Shown: positions 7,055-13,869, numbered from the stretch's first letter. The stretch: DNA of 13,869 bases from an uncultured PS1 clade bacterium (GCA_937950605.1 CALFDA010000007.1:1-13869), one strand, 5' to 3'. Translations and numbers: made by a program. The notes: generated by a model not told the origin, from the letters alone.

Positions 7055-7513
7055 ATGTCAAATACTAGGGAAACAGATACTTTTGAGGCAGATTTAGCCA
7101 GTGGTGTAGCTGCCTTTGATTCTAAAAATTTTTCTATGGCATATCAATTATTAGCACCACTTGCCGCTAGAGGAAATGCTGAAAGCTTATGGCGAATTGG
7201 CATGATGCAAATGAATGGTTTGGGCATGATTGAAAACCGGCCTCTAGGGTTTGAGAATTTTATCAAGGCCGCTAAACAAGGTCATAATTTTGCACACCAT
7301 ATGATTGCGGTGGCATATATGACAGGTGAAGGGGTTGAAAAAGATATTAATAAGGCGATTGAGTGGTTCGAAAAAGCAGCTGAGTTTGGTATGCCTGGTT
7401 CTATGTATGCGTTAGGCATGTTATACGAAGATGGAAAACAGGTGGTTCAGGATTTAGAAAAATCGCAGTTTTGGTACAATCAAGCAACGAAAGTTAGTGC
7501 CCCTAACACGTAA
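7055..7513 (+). CDS. Sel1-repeat (TPR-like) protein
   Basis: A 152-aa protein made mostly of three Sel1-like repeats, at about residues 41-76, 77-112 and 113-147. The second is clearest, with AYMTGEGVEKD followed by AIEWFEKAAE. Sel1 repeats are helical-hairpin adaptors that bind partner proteins; the specific partner here is unknown. There is no signal peptide or membrane segment, so it is likely cytoplasmic. I prefer the ATG at 7055 (MSNTRETDTF). An in-frame ATG at 7007 with a modest AGAG seven bases upstream would add 16 residues (MYKSCKIAPF...) that look like translated promoter sequence. The stop is 3 nt from the gltX start, so the two genes should be cotranscribed. A link to translation is suggested only by that position. 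Confidence 0.8.
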   Translation: MSNTRETDTFEADLASGVAAFDSKNFSMAYQLLAPLAARGNAESLWRIGMMQMNGLGMIENRPLGFENFIKAAKQGHNFAHHMIAVAYMTGEGVEKDINKAIEWFEKAAEFGMPGSMYALGMLYEDGKQVVQDLEKSQFWYNQATKVSAPNT

Positions 7514-7516
7514 ATT

Positions 7517-8887
7517 ATGAAGTCAAGATTTGCGCCATCTCCAACAGGCTATCTACATATTGGTGGTGCGCGTACGGCCTTGTTTGCTTGGGCTTTCGCT
7601 AAAAAACAGCAAGGACGATTTGTTTTGCGTATTGAGGATACAGATGCTAAGCGTTCTACACAAGAATCAGTTGATGCAATTTTGGAAGGAATGAGTTGGT
7701 TGGGCTTGGATTATGATGAAGGTCCATTTTATCAGACCCAGCGTTTTGGGCGTTATAAAGCCGTTATTCAGCAGTTGTTGGACAATGGCAAGGCATATTA
7801 TTGCGAGTGTTCAAAACAGCGCTTGGACAATTTGCGTGCAACATTGATGAAAAAAGGCGAAAAGGCGATGTATGATGGCTGTTGTCGTAACAAACATCTT
7901 ACTTCTGGTGTGGTGCGTTTTAGAAATCCAAATGATGGTATAGTGAGTTTTGAGGACGCGGTTAAAGGGCGGATTTTAGTTGCTAATAAAGAATTAGACG
8001 ATTTGATTATTGCACGCAGTGATGGCACGCCAACCTACAATCTAACGGTTGTGGTAGATGATTATGATATGGATATTAGCCATATTATTCGTGGTGATGA
8101 CCATATCAATAACACCCCTAGACAGATCAATTTATATCAGGCATTGGGCTGGTCTGTGCCGAAATTTGCGCATTTACCAATGATTTTAGGCGATGATGGT
8201 ACTCGGTTGTCAAAGCGTCATGGTGCGGTGAGTGTAATGGCATATCGAGACGCTGGTTTTTTGCCCGAAGTGCTATTAAATTATTTGGTGCGTTTGGGTT
8301 GGTCACATGGCAATCAAGAAGTGTTTTCTTTAGATGAAATTGTATCGTTGTTTGATTTAAAAGACGTTAACAAATCTCCTGCTAGTTTTAATGAGGAAAA
8401 ACTTTTGTGGCTAAATCAAGAATATATCAAAAATTACACGCCTGAGCATTTAGTCAAGCATTTGCAGTGGCATCTACATCAACAAAAAATTGACACTAGT
8501 CAAGGTGCAGATTTAGCATTGGTTGTTGCTTCATTGCAACAACGCTCAAAAACACTACTCGAAATGGTTGCGGGTTTAAAAATGTTTTATCAAGAGTTTG
8601 ATACATTTGATGAAAAACTTGCCAACAAATGGTTTAAAAACAAAGTGCCCCTTGAGATTTTAATAAAAAAACTTAGTTATACAAATATTTGGAAGAATGA
8701 GCAAATTAAAACGGTAATTAAGCAAGTATGTGATGAATTAGAGGTAAATTTTGCCAAAGTAGGACAACCTTTGCGATTAGCACTCAGCGGTGACGGCAAT
8801 GCGGGCAATATTAGTGTAGTGGCTGAATTAATGGGCAAGGAAACCACATTGAAACGCTTAGGCAGAGCGATTGAATATGAGTGTTGA
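7517..8887 (+). CDS. gltX: Glutamyl-tRNA synthetase
   Basis: GltX charges tRNA-Glu with glutamate in the cytoplasm. The 456-aa product has the class I signature RFAPSPTGYLHIGG at 4-17 (HIGH-type motif), RIEDTD at 38-43, IIRGDDH at 190-196 and the KMSKS-type loop RLSKRHG at 230-236. A zinc module like that of E. coli is present: C96 and C98 in YCEC, then the DGCCRNKH cluster with C122/C123 and H127. The helical anticodon-binding region fills the C-terminal third. No Shine-Dalgarno is visible; translation may depend on ribosomes ending on the Sel1 gene 3 nt upstream. The final codons overlap pdxH by 11 nt. Full length argues for a true GluRS rather than the shorter GluQ paralogue. Whether it also charges tRNA-Gln cannot be told from sequence alone. 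Confidence 0.96.
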   Translation: MKSRFAPSPTGYLHIGGARTALFAWAFAKKQQGRFVLRIEDTDAKRSTQESVDAILEGMSWLGLDYDEGPFYQTQRFGRYKAVIQQLLDNGKAYYCECSKQRLDNLRATLMKKGEKAMYDGCCRNKHLTSGVVRFRNPNDGIVSFEDAVKGRILVANKELDDLIIARSDGTPTYNLTVVVDDYDMDISHIIRGDDHINNTPRQINLYQALGWSVPKFAHLPMILGDDGTRLSKRHGAVSVMAYRDAGFLPEVLLNYLVRLGWSHGNQEVFSLDEIVSLFDLKDVNKSPASFNEEKLLWLNQEYIKNYTPEHLVKHLQWHLHQQKIDTSQGADLALVVASLQQRSKTLLEMVAGLKMFYQEFDTFDEKLANKWFKNKVPLEILIKKLSYTNIWKNEQIKTVIKQVCDELEVNFAKVGQPLRLALSGDGNAGNISVVAELMGKETTLKRLGRAIEYEC

Positions 8888-9515
8888 TTTACTTAAATTA
8901 AGGCATGAATTTAGCAGTCATGGAATATCTAGTGCCGATTTAGATGTTAATCCTTTTGTGCAATTTAAAATTTGGATGCAACAAGCTTTTGATGCTGAAT
9001 TGACTTTGCCAAATGCGATGAGTTTAGCGACTAGTGATGCAAATGGCGCGAGTATCAGAACAGTTTTGCTAAAAACCTTTGATGAAAAAGGTTTTGTGTT
9101 TTTTACCAATTATAATTCCAGAAAATCCAAACAGATTTCTAACAACCCCAAAGCAGCGTTACTATTCCCTTGGTTGGATTTAGAACGTCAAGTCAAAATA
9201 TCTGGCACAGTAAAAAAAATACCGACTTTAGAGTCGATTAAATATTTTTCTTCTCGTCCTAGAGACTCCCAATTAGGTGCTTGGGCATCTGCACAATCTT
9301 CGATTCTAGATTCAAGAAAGGTTTTACTTTCAGAGCTTAATAAAATGCATCGTAAATTTAACAACAGAGAGATACCTTTGCCAGATTTTTGGGGTGGCTA
9401 TCGCTTAGTGCCTGATAGTATTGAATTTTGGCAGGGCAGAGAAAATCGCCTGCACGATCGGTTTATTTATACACGCAAAGAAGATGCTTGGGGGATTAAG
9501 CGTTTAGCGCCATGA
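8877..9515 (+). CDS. pdxH: Pyridoxamine/pyridoxine 5'-phosphate oxidase
   Basis: PdxH is an FMN-dependent oxidase that converts PNP or PMP to pyridoxal 5'-phosphate, with O2 as electron acceptor. The 212-aa product (E. coli 218) carries the FMN-binding RTVLLK at 61-66, FFTNYNSRKSKQI at 75-87, QVKISG at 105-110 and SRPRDSQLGAWAS at 126-138. The signature WGGYRLVPDSIEFWQG starts at 172, RLHDR at 191-195 contributes PLP contacts, and the usual RLAP ends the protein. I chose the ATG at 8877; a TTG at 8871 would add two residues. The start lies inside the gltX end (11-nt overlap), so it is probably translated by coupling. Its last 20 nt are antisense to the end of aroE. Confidence 0.96.
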   Translation: MSVDLLKLRHEFSSHGISSADLDVNPFVQFKIWMQQAFDAELTLPNAMSLATSDANGASIRTVLLKTFDEKGFVFFTNYNSRKSKQISNNPKAALLFPWLDLERQVKISGTVKKIPTLESIKYFSSRPRDSQLGAWASAQSSILDSRKVLLSELNKMHRKFNNREIPLPDFWGGYRLVPDSIEFWQGRENRLHDRFIYTRKEDAWGIKRLAP

Positions 9516-10305
9516 TTTTTTGTATAACTGTTGGTGTGTTAGGCTGTCTACCTGTCCAAAATTCAAATGCCGCTGCCGCTTGCTCAACTAACATACCTAA
9601 ACCATCTACAACCATAGATGCGTTATTGTTTTGTGCCCAATGCATAAACGGGGTATGTTGTCCATACATTAAGTCATAGCAAATCGCATTTTTAGCAACA
9701 CCATTAGCTATGTTAGGCATTTGTCCATCTAGCGTGGCACTGGTGGCATTAATAATAATATCAACTGGATCATGTTTGACTTTTTCTAATCCAAAGCCAC
9801 AGGTTTTACCATAAGGCTTAAAGTTTTTAGCTAGTTGTATAGCCTTTGTGGCAGTGCGATTAGCAATCATAATGCGCTTGGTTTGCTGTTGCAATAAAGG
9901 CAACAAAATACCACGGGTCGCACCACCTGCGCCTAGAACGAGCAATGTTTTATCACGTAAATCAATCCCAAGATTTTTAGTTAAATCATTTACTAAGCCA
10001 ATGCCATCGGTATTTTCACCGATTAATATTTTGCCATCGACTTTGATGGTGTTTAGTGCGCCCGCAATTTGTGCGTTCAGCGAATGTTGGTCTGCTAATT
10101 GAAACGCATCTACTTTGAAGGGTACAGTGATATTAAAGCCTATACCACCTTGATTAATAAAGGTTTTAGCAGTTTTTGCAAAACCATCAAGTGGCACTAA
10201 TATTTTTTCATATTCAATCTCTACATTGGTTTGTTGTGCAAAAAGCATGTGGATATTCGGCGATAAACTGTGCTCAATAGGGTTACCAAAGACTGCTAAT
10301 TTCAT
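9496..10305 (-). CDS. aroE: Shikimate 5-dehydrogenase (NADP-dependent)
   Basis: AroE reduces 3-dehydroshikimate to shikimate in aromatic amino acid and chorismate synthesis. The 269-aa product (E. coli 272) has the shikimate-binding SLSP at 13-16, catalytic K64 in NITVPFK, N85 and D100 (ENTDG), the NADP-binding loop GAGGAT at 125-130 and NRT at 149-151. Later motifs are YDLMY near 210 and GLGMLVEQAA near 235-244. NRT plus a following basic-polar segment is the NADP pattern. The start overlaps the stop of a 54-aa ORF by ATGA (4 nt), a classic coupling junction. The Shine-Dalgarno is only a distant AAGG, so coupling may matter. Its 3' end runs 20 nt into convergent pdxH with no terminator between them. 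Confidence 0.96.
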   Translation of the reverse strand: MKLAVFGNPIEHSLSPNIHMLFAQQTNVEIEYEKILVPLDGFAKTAKTFINQGGIGFNITVPFKVDAFQLADQHSLNAQIAGALNTIKVDGKILIGENTDGIGLVNDLTKNLGIDLRDKTLLVLGAGGATRGILLPLLQQQTKRIMIANRTATKAIQLAKNFKPYGKTCGFGLEKVKHDPVDIIINATSATLDGQMPNIANGVAKNAICYDLMYGQHTPFMHWAQNNNASMVVDGLGMLVEQAAAAFEFWTGRQPNTPTVIQKIMALNA

Positions 10306-10466
10306 GTTTGCTCAACCTTGCTAATATCGATTCTATTGTCACCAAAATCAACTTTAGATTTAGTACTGGTACTAGGTTTGGCGATTATCTCAGCTTTTGC
10401 ATTTTTCTCGCCTTGCATGCTAAGATTTTTTGATTTTGTCGCAGTTTTTGTTCGAGATTTTTTCAT
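10302..10466 (-). CDS. Small basic protein, unknown, coupled to aroE
   Basis: This 54-aa ORF begins MKKSRTKTATKSKN and ends DNRIDISKVEQT. The first half is lysine-, threonine- and serine-rich and probably disordered; the last 15 residues are more balanced and look more constrained. It has no cysteine, no membrane segment and no signal peptide. Evidence that it is translated is good for its size. AGGTG sits 6 nt before the ATG, in-frame stops lie just upstream, and its TGA overlaps the aroE ATG as ATGA. The rne stop is 47 nt upstream, so it likely shares the rne transcript. I do not recognise a family. Its composition recalls the tail of the RNase E next door, so it might be a detached C-terminal piece of RNase E, but it lies in a different frame and has its own start. 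Function unknown. Confidence 0.65.
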   Translation of the reverse strand: MKKSRTKTATKSKNLSMQGEKNAKAEIIAKPSTSTKSKVDFGDNRIDISKVEQT

Positions 10467-10472
10467 AGATTA

Positions 10473-10477
10473 CACCT
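10473..10477 (-). promoter_or_regulatory. Shine-Dalgarno (AGGTG) of the 54-aa ORF
   Basis: AGGTG on the - strand, 6 nt before the ATG at 10466. It is stronger than the sites of secA, gltX or ribF in this window and is the main reason for calling the small ORF a real gene. Confidence 0.6.
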
Positions 10478-10513
10478 GTTGTATGTTAGGGCTTGATTTA
10501 GCATTTTCTGTTA

Positions 10514-12472
10514 TCAATTGCTTTTTTTATGCTTTAGGTTTTTTGGTTTTTCCCTAGTTCGTGCTAACACCTTGGGTTTAGTTTTAGTTTTAGTTGTAGT
10601 CTTAGTATTACCATCTCTAGATTTTTCTCCGAATCTGTTTTTAGACTTATTTTGGGTGTTTGGCTTAAATTTATTGTTTTTGGTTTTGTTATCTTGTTTT
10701 GTGTGTTGAGTATTTTGTGCTTTGTATTGATTTCTATTGTGGTTTTTATTACGACTCTCGTTGTTTTTGTTGTAGTGCTTTTTATTTGGTTTTTGTTGTT
10801 TTTTGTTTAATTCAAAGACTGATTTAATTTTGTCCCAAAAAGCAAATGGAATGATTTTTTTTCTCTTATTGGGGACGCGTGTTGTTGGGCGATTACTTTT
10901 AATGGCTGCTTCTTCCTTGTAATGACCTAAACCGTTAGCGAAAATATTTTGTTGTGGTCTAGAAATACCTTGGTAACTCTTGTGATACGACTTTTTATAG
11001 TCCTTATGCCTGTTGATATTGAAATTTGGGAATTGCATATAAGGATTCGGTAAAAGAATAATTTTTACTTGGTGTTTATCCTCTAATTTAGCAATATGAG
11101 AGCGCTTTTCATTAAGTAAATAAGTAATCACATCAACACTAGATTGAATAGTGAATTTTTTTATTTGTTTAGAAGCGTTACAATTATCTTCAAGTCGTCT
11201 TAAGATACTCAACGCCAAGCTTGGTACCGTTGGTGTTGTGCCACGCCCTTTACAAGAAGAACAGATTTTCCCCACAGACTCTGTAACTGAGGTCATTAAG
11301 CGTTGCCTTGACATTTCTAACAGCCCAAAACGCGAAATTGCGCCAATTTGCACGCGTGCACGATCTGAACTGACGGCTTTTTTCATGGCTTTTTCAATAT
11401 CTTCTCGGTGTTCTTCAGAAGGCATATCAATAAAGTCAATCACTACTAAACCACCAATATCACGTAGTTGTAGTTGGATAGCAATCTCTGTGGTAGCCTC
11501 TAGGTTTGTGTTGTAGGCGGTTTCTTCAATATCAGAGCCTTTGGTGGCACGTGCAGAGTTAATATCAATTGCAGTTAATGCCTCGGTAGGGTCAAAAACA
11601 ATGGTTGCGCCACTGTTTAGCGATACTTTGCGTTCAAATACATTTCTTACCTGAGATTCGATATTCATATGGCTAAACAAAGAATGCTCCGAATCATCAA
11701 ATTGTTTAATGCGATCTAGGTAATGTGGCAAAACAAAACTAACAAATTCCTTTGAATTTTTAAAGGTCTTTAAGTCATCAATAATAACGCTATCGGTGTC
11801 TTCCCTGAGGTAGTCGCGCAGTGTGCGAATAATAATATCACTTTCTTGATAAATTAAAAAAGGTGCCGAACGTTTTTTTGCCGCAATATTGATTGAATTC
11901 CATAATTCTGCTAGATAGTCAATCTCCCATTGCAATTCTTCTAAACTTTTACCCGCACCTGCAGTGCGAATAATTAAACCCGAATTTTCAGGCATAACGA
12001 TTTTATCAATGATTTCTTTAAGTGATTGTCTATCCGATGCTGTAATTTGCCTAGAAATACCGTTGCTTTTTGAGTTATTTATCGTTAGTATCATATAAGC
12101 ACCAGCTAGGTTAATATAGGTGCTAAGCGCAGCACCTTTATTGCCTCGCTCTTCTTTTTCGACTTGGACAATAATCTCTTGTCCTTCTTTCAAAACATCA
12201 GAAATGGTGAGTTTTTCGCCAGAAGGTGTTGTGCCTTCTTTAAGTATTTCGGCTACCTCTTTAAAAGGCAAAAAGCCTTGTCGCTCTCTACCATAATCAA
12301 CGAAAGCGGCTTCTAAGGATTGCTCAACACGTGATATTCTGCCTTTATAAACATTGCCTTTGCTTTTTTGATTAAGGCTATTTTCTATGTTGAGAGAAGT
12401 TAGTTTGTTATTTTTTACAACCGCAACCCTAATTTCTTCCGAATGGGCTGCATTTATTAAAATTTGGTTCAT
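10514..12472 (-). CDS. rne: Ribonuclease E/G family endoribonuclease with a short basic tail
   Basis: RNase E cuts single-stranded AU-rich RNA and starts mRNA decay and rRNA/tRNA processing. The catalytic half (about 1-500) keeps E. coli numbering: S1 domain near 35-120, 5'-monophosphate sensor R169/T170, DNase I-like catalytic D303 (AIDINSA) and D346 (VVIDFID), and the zinc-link CSSC at 404-407. At 652 aa it is much shorter than E. coli RNase E (1061) but longer than RNase G (about 489). After residue 500 it is lysine- and asparagine-rich and low in complexity. IPFAFWDKIKSVFEL (541-555) looks like the membrane-targeting amphipathic helix of RNase E. I see no obvious enolase- or PNPase-binding motif. 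AGGA lies 7 nt before the ATG. The small ORF and aroE follow downstream. RNase E is preferred over RNase G because of the tail. Confidence 0.93.
   Translation of the reverse strand: MNQILINAAHSEEIRVAVVKNNKLTSLNIENSLNQKSKGNVYKGRISRVEQSLEAAFVDYGRERQGFLPFKEVAEILKEGTTPSGEKLTISDVLKEGQEIIVQVEKEERGNKGAALSTYINLAGAYMILTINNSKSNGISRQITASDRQSLKEIIDKIVMPENSGLIIRTAGAGKSLEELQWEIDYLAELWNSINIAAKKRSAPFLIYQESDIIIRTLRDYLREDTDSVIIDDLKTFKNSKEFVSFVLPHYLDRIKQFDDSEHSLFSHMNIESQVRNVFERKVSLNSGATIVFDPTEALTAIDINSARATKGSDIEETAYNTNLEATTEIAIQLQLRDIGGLVVIDFIDMPSEEHREDIEKAMKKAVSSDRARVQIGAISRFGLLEMSRQRLMTSVTESVGKICSSCKGRGTTPTVPSLALSILRRLEDNCNASKQIKKFTIQSSVDVITYLLNEKRSHIAKLEDKHQVKIILLPNPYMQFPNFNINRHKDYKKSYHKSYQGISRPQQNIFANGLGHYKEEAAIKSNRPTTRVPNKRKKIIPFAFWDKIKSVFELNKKQQKPNKKHYNKNNESRNKNHNRNQYKAQNTQHTKQDNKTKNNKFKPNTQNKSKNRFGEKSRDGNTKTTTKTKTKPKVLARTREKPKNLKHKKSN
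10577..10606. repeat. Degenerate 6-bp tandem repeat in the rne tail
   Basis: About five units of a TTTTAG-like hexamer in tandem (+ strand), with later copies diverged to TTGTAG and TCTTAG. On the coding (-) strand they give the alternating Thr-Lys run TTTKTKTK near the RNase E C-terminus. Being a multiple of three, unit gain or loss would keep the frame. Confidence 0.6.
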
Positions 12473-12906
12473 GGTTTAGTCCTATTGATAGACCTTTTTC
12501 CACGCACAGAAAAATCAACAAATAAATGTTATATAGTAATGTTTTGCTTGATTTTCTTAATTTATAAAACATTTTAAAAGCTTGTTTTTAGATAGAACCC
12601 CATCGCCCTTTTCGGTTTATTGATAATTATTTTTTAAGTAAATCTAAAACCGTGCTGTTTCTCTGTTTGTGGCAAAAAGCCGAATATTTGTGTTTTGTCT
12701 TGCACACAGCAACACTAAAAAATTCTTTAACTGATGGCATCTTGTCCATCATATCTTCTAAATTATAACACAAATATAAACATAGCATAACTGTTGCATA
12801 AATACATTCATGCATCTGAAAAAATAAAATCAGGGCAACCACTCCACAATCTTTAATAATTGTAGCGTCGAGTTATTAGCAAAATTGCCAAATTATTAAA
12901 AATTAA
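12473..12906. other. rne leader and unrecognised DNA
   Basis: The first 150 or so bases would be the 5' leader and promoter region of rne, very AT-rich, with AGGA at 12480-12483 as its ribosome site. I could not fix a promoter. A 71-codon leftward open frame with a GTG start (12627-12842) has cysteine-rich, hydrophobic content and no recognisable family, so I do not call it a gene. No RNA gene or terminator is seen. Confidence 0.45.
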
Positions 12907-13423
12907 CAAACCCATTTAAGTCATATATCCAATGAAAGAATCACAGAGGACATAGTCCAAGATTTATTAAGAGATTTAGATTATTATCAAAATAATGATT
13001 GTCAAATATAGTAGCGAATTAGTTCTACTCCGAGAATACAAAAACTTTTAAAAATGCTTCCAAAAGAGGCACAGGGGTCGGCAAGCCAGAATTTATAATT
13101 TCTTTTAAAAATGATAGTGATTTTTTAATCGTTATTGAATGTAAGGCTCAAAATGATAGATAAATATGCAGATTATGCAGTAGATAGAGTTTTGTTATAT
13201 TTCAGTTATTTGTCAAAAGACTGTAACGTAATGGCTATTGCTGTTAGTGGTGAGCCTAAAAAAGAGCTAAAAAATATCACATTATTTACAATTAAAAGGT
13301 GCTTATGTAGCAAGGGATATACTAGTTCCACACGCTAAGCAAAAATGCACCAAAATGCAAGGTAAAAATATTCCACTAGTTTTAAACAATATATCATCTT
13401 TTTTTATTTTTAGATGGAGGTGA
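12907..13423 (+). pseudogene. Type I restriction-modification-like protein, N-terminal remnant
   Basis: Read across three frames, this restores the N-terminal nuclease-like (HSDR_N / PD-(D/E)XK) region found in type I restriction subunits and in large N6-adenine methyltransferases. Pieces in order are SNERITEDIVQDLLRDLDYY (frame 1), KPEFIISF and DFLIVIECKA (frame 0, the E-x-K nuclease motif), KYADYAV then LSKDCNVMAIAVSG (frame 1), and KISHYLQLKGAYVA (frame 2). Lesions are stops at 13009 and 13012, a lost A in the A-run at 13050-13054, a stop at 13161 with probable loss of bases, and an extra A in the run at 13269-13274. No start codon fits and the methylase or helicase body is missing. After about 13340 the similarity ends, and the frame stops at 13421-13423. 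It is a dead fragment. Restriction subunit versus methylase cannot be decided from this part alone. Confidence 0.75.
13416..13420 (+). promoter_or_regulatory. Strong Shine-Dalgarno (GGAGG) of the transposase-like fragment
   Basis: GGAGG lies 6 nt before a GTG at 13427 and overlaps the end of the restriction-gene remnant. It is the strongest ribosome site in the window, yet it serves only 24 codons, which suggests it once started a longer gene. Confidence 0.5.
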
Positions 13424-13426
13424 TAT

Positions 13427-13501
13427 GTGATAACTCAGGAGGAATATGTAATGATTCGGACATTACACGCTAAAGGTTATAGCAAAACACATCAAAATTA
13501 A
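13427..13501 (+). mobile_element. Possible IS21-type transposase start, truncated
   Basis: The 24-codon frame reads ITQEEYVMIRTLHAKGYSK after a GTG start and then ends. This resembles the start of IS21-family transposases (IstA), where an acidic opening leads into a helix-turn-helix of the form YxMIxxLxxxGxS. The helix-turn-helix is cut off after GYSKTH by TAA at 13499-13501. No further transposase domain, istB or terminal repeats are seen nearby. The assignment rests on one short similarity and remains tentative. Confidence 0.4.
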
Positions 13502-13869
13502 ACTACATTGTCCAATCTGTTTATAAGACACATAAAACTACATTATTCGCCACACTTGCAAAATACATTAAGTCTAAATAAGTTTTATTTTTTTAATTCA
13601 ATACCATGAAAAACAGTGTTGTTATCAGGAATCTAAGTGCAATGTCATGAAAAGAAATTTTTATTAAAAAATACAACCGCAACCATTATAAAAAGCAATA
13701 TTTTTTATCTAAAACTTGGCAAATAATATCTCTAAACCTATCTTTGCGTGTTATGTTAAGGTTTTAGAACTCGCAAATGTTGGCAGGGGCAGGGTGCTTA
13801 ATAATAGATATGTTTGTTTGCAAAGTTATCAACACCAAGCACTATCAATAAAACCAAGGGTTTATTATC
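13502..13869. other. Right flank without an intact gene
   Basis: No gene, RNA or intact mobile element is recognised. A 10-bp direct repeat AAACTACATT occurs at 13500-13509 and 13535-13544. One forward frame (13606-13851) is open for 82 codons apart from two stops (13648, 13765) and may be a coding relic, but I match it to no family. A 6-bp inverted pair GTGCTT/AAGCAC (13794-13799, 13837-13842) is weak. Confidence 0.45.

Noticed and set aside
10318..10557. 79-codon + strand frame between aroE and rne
   Set aside because: Hydrophobic shadow of the lysine-rich small ORF and the rne end on the opposite strand; no ribosome site.
11151..11516. 121-codon open frame antisense to rne
   Set aside because: It lies wholly opposite the conserved catalytic core of RNase E and its residues have no family resemblance; it follows from the codon use of rne.
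12627..12842. 71-codon leftward frame upstream of rne
   Set aside because: GTG start without a ribosome site, odd composition and no recognisable motif; kept only as part of the non-coding description.
130..13354. 12-bp direct repeat AAATGCACCAAA at 130-141 and 13343-13354, near both relic blocks
   Set aside because: A shared 12-mer is expected by chance several times in AT-rich DNA of this length, and the flanks do not match.
13826..13834. TTATCAACA resembling a DnaA box (another near 6826)
   Set aside because: Mismatch to TTATNCACA at a key base, isolated copies, and no dnaA, dnaN or gidA context.

Overview
The window is AT-rich and bacterial. Ten intact protein genes are recognisable, nine of them housekeeping genes, and eroded DNA lies at both ends. 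The proteins look gammaproteobacterial. RNase E keeps its key residues at exactly the E. coli positions (R169, T170, D303, D346, C404, C407), and the RibF, PyrC, AnmK and PdxH homologues align with E. coli over nearly full length. AT richness, tight packing and decaying accessory genes would fit a sulfur-oxidising SUP05/Thioglobus-type bacterium or a relative that became a symbiont. That placement is an inference from style; no marker gene here settles it.

Layout. Positions 1-963 hold a broken HNH endonuclease (McrA-like) and non-coding DNA. Then ribF (+) converges on anmK-pyrC (-), with secA (-) upstream of anmK on the same strand. A 437-base divergent spacer (6618-7054) separates secA from a rightward cluster: a Sel1-repeat protein, gltX and pdxH. 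That cluster collides tail to tail with a leftward cluster read rne, 54-codon-scale small ORF, aroE. From 12473 to the right edge there is no intact gene I can name. This stretch holds the decayed N-terminal part of a type I restriction-modification-like protein and, right after it, a 24-codon fragment that resembles the start of an IS21-type transposase.

How the genes work together. Most are core metabolism and gene expression: FMN/FAD synthesis (ribF), pyrimidine synthesis (pyrC), recycling of anhydro-MurNAc from peptidoglycan (anmK), protein export (secA), glutamyl-tRNA charging (gltX), PLP formation by an FMN enzyme (pdxH, which depends on the product of ribF), the shikimate pathway (aroE), and RNA decay and processing (rne). 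Neighbouring genes overlap or nearly touch: anmK/pyrC by 11 nt, gltX/pdxH by 11 nt, the small ORF/aroE by 4 nt, and pdxH/aroE by 20 nt tail to tail. I saw no convincing intrinsic terminator anywhere.

I do not see a new multi-gene system. The most useful leads are the unannotated 54-aa basic ORF coupled to aroE, an RNase E whose C-terminal half is reduced to a basic tail with a possible membrane-targeting helix, a SecA without its zinc-binding tail, and restriction-type gene remnants at both ends that record loss of defence functions.
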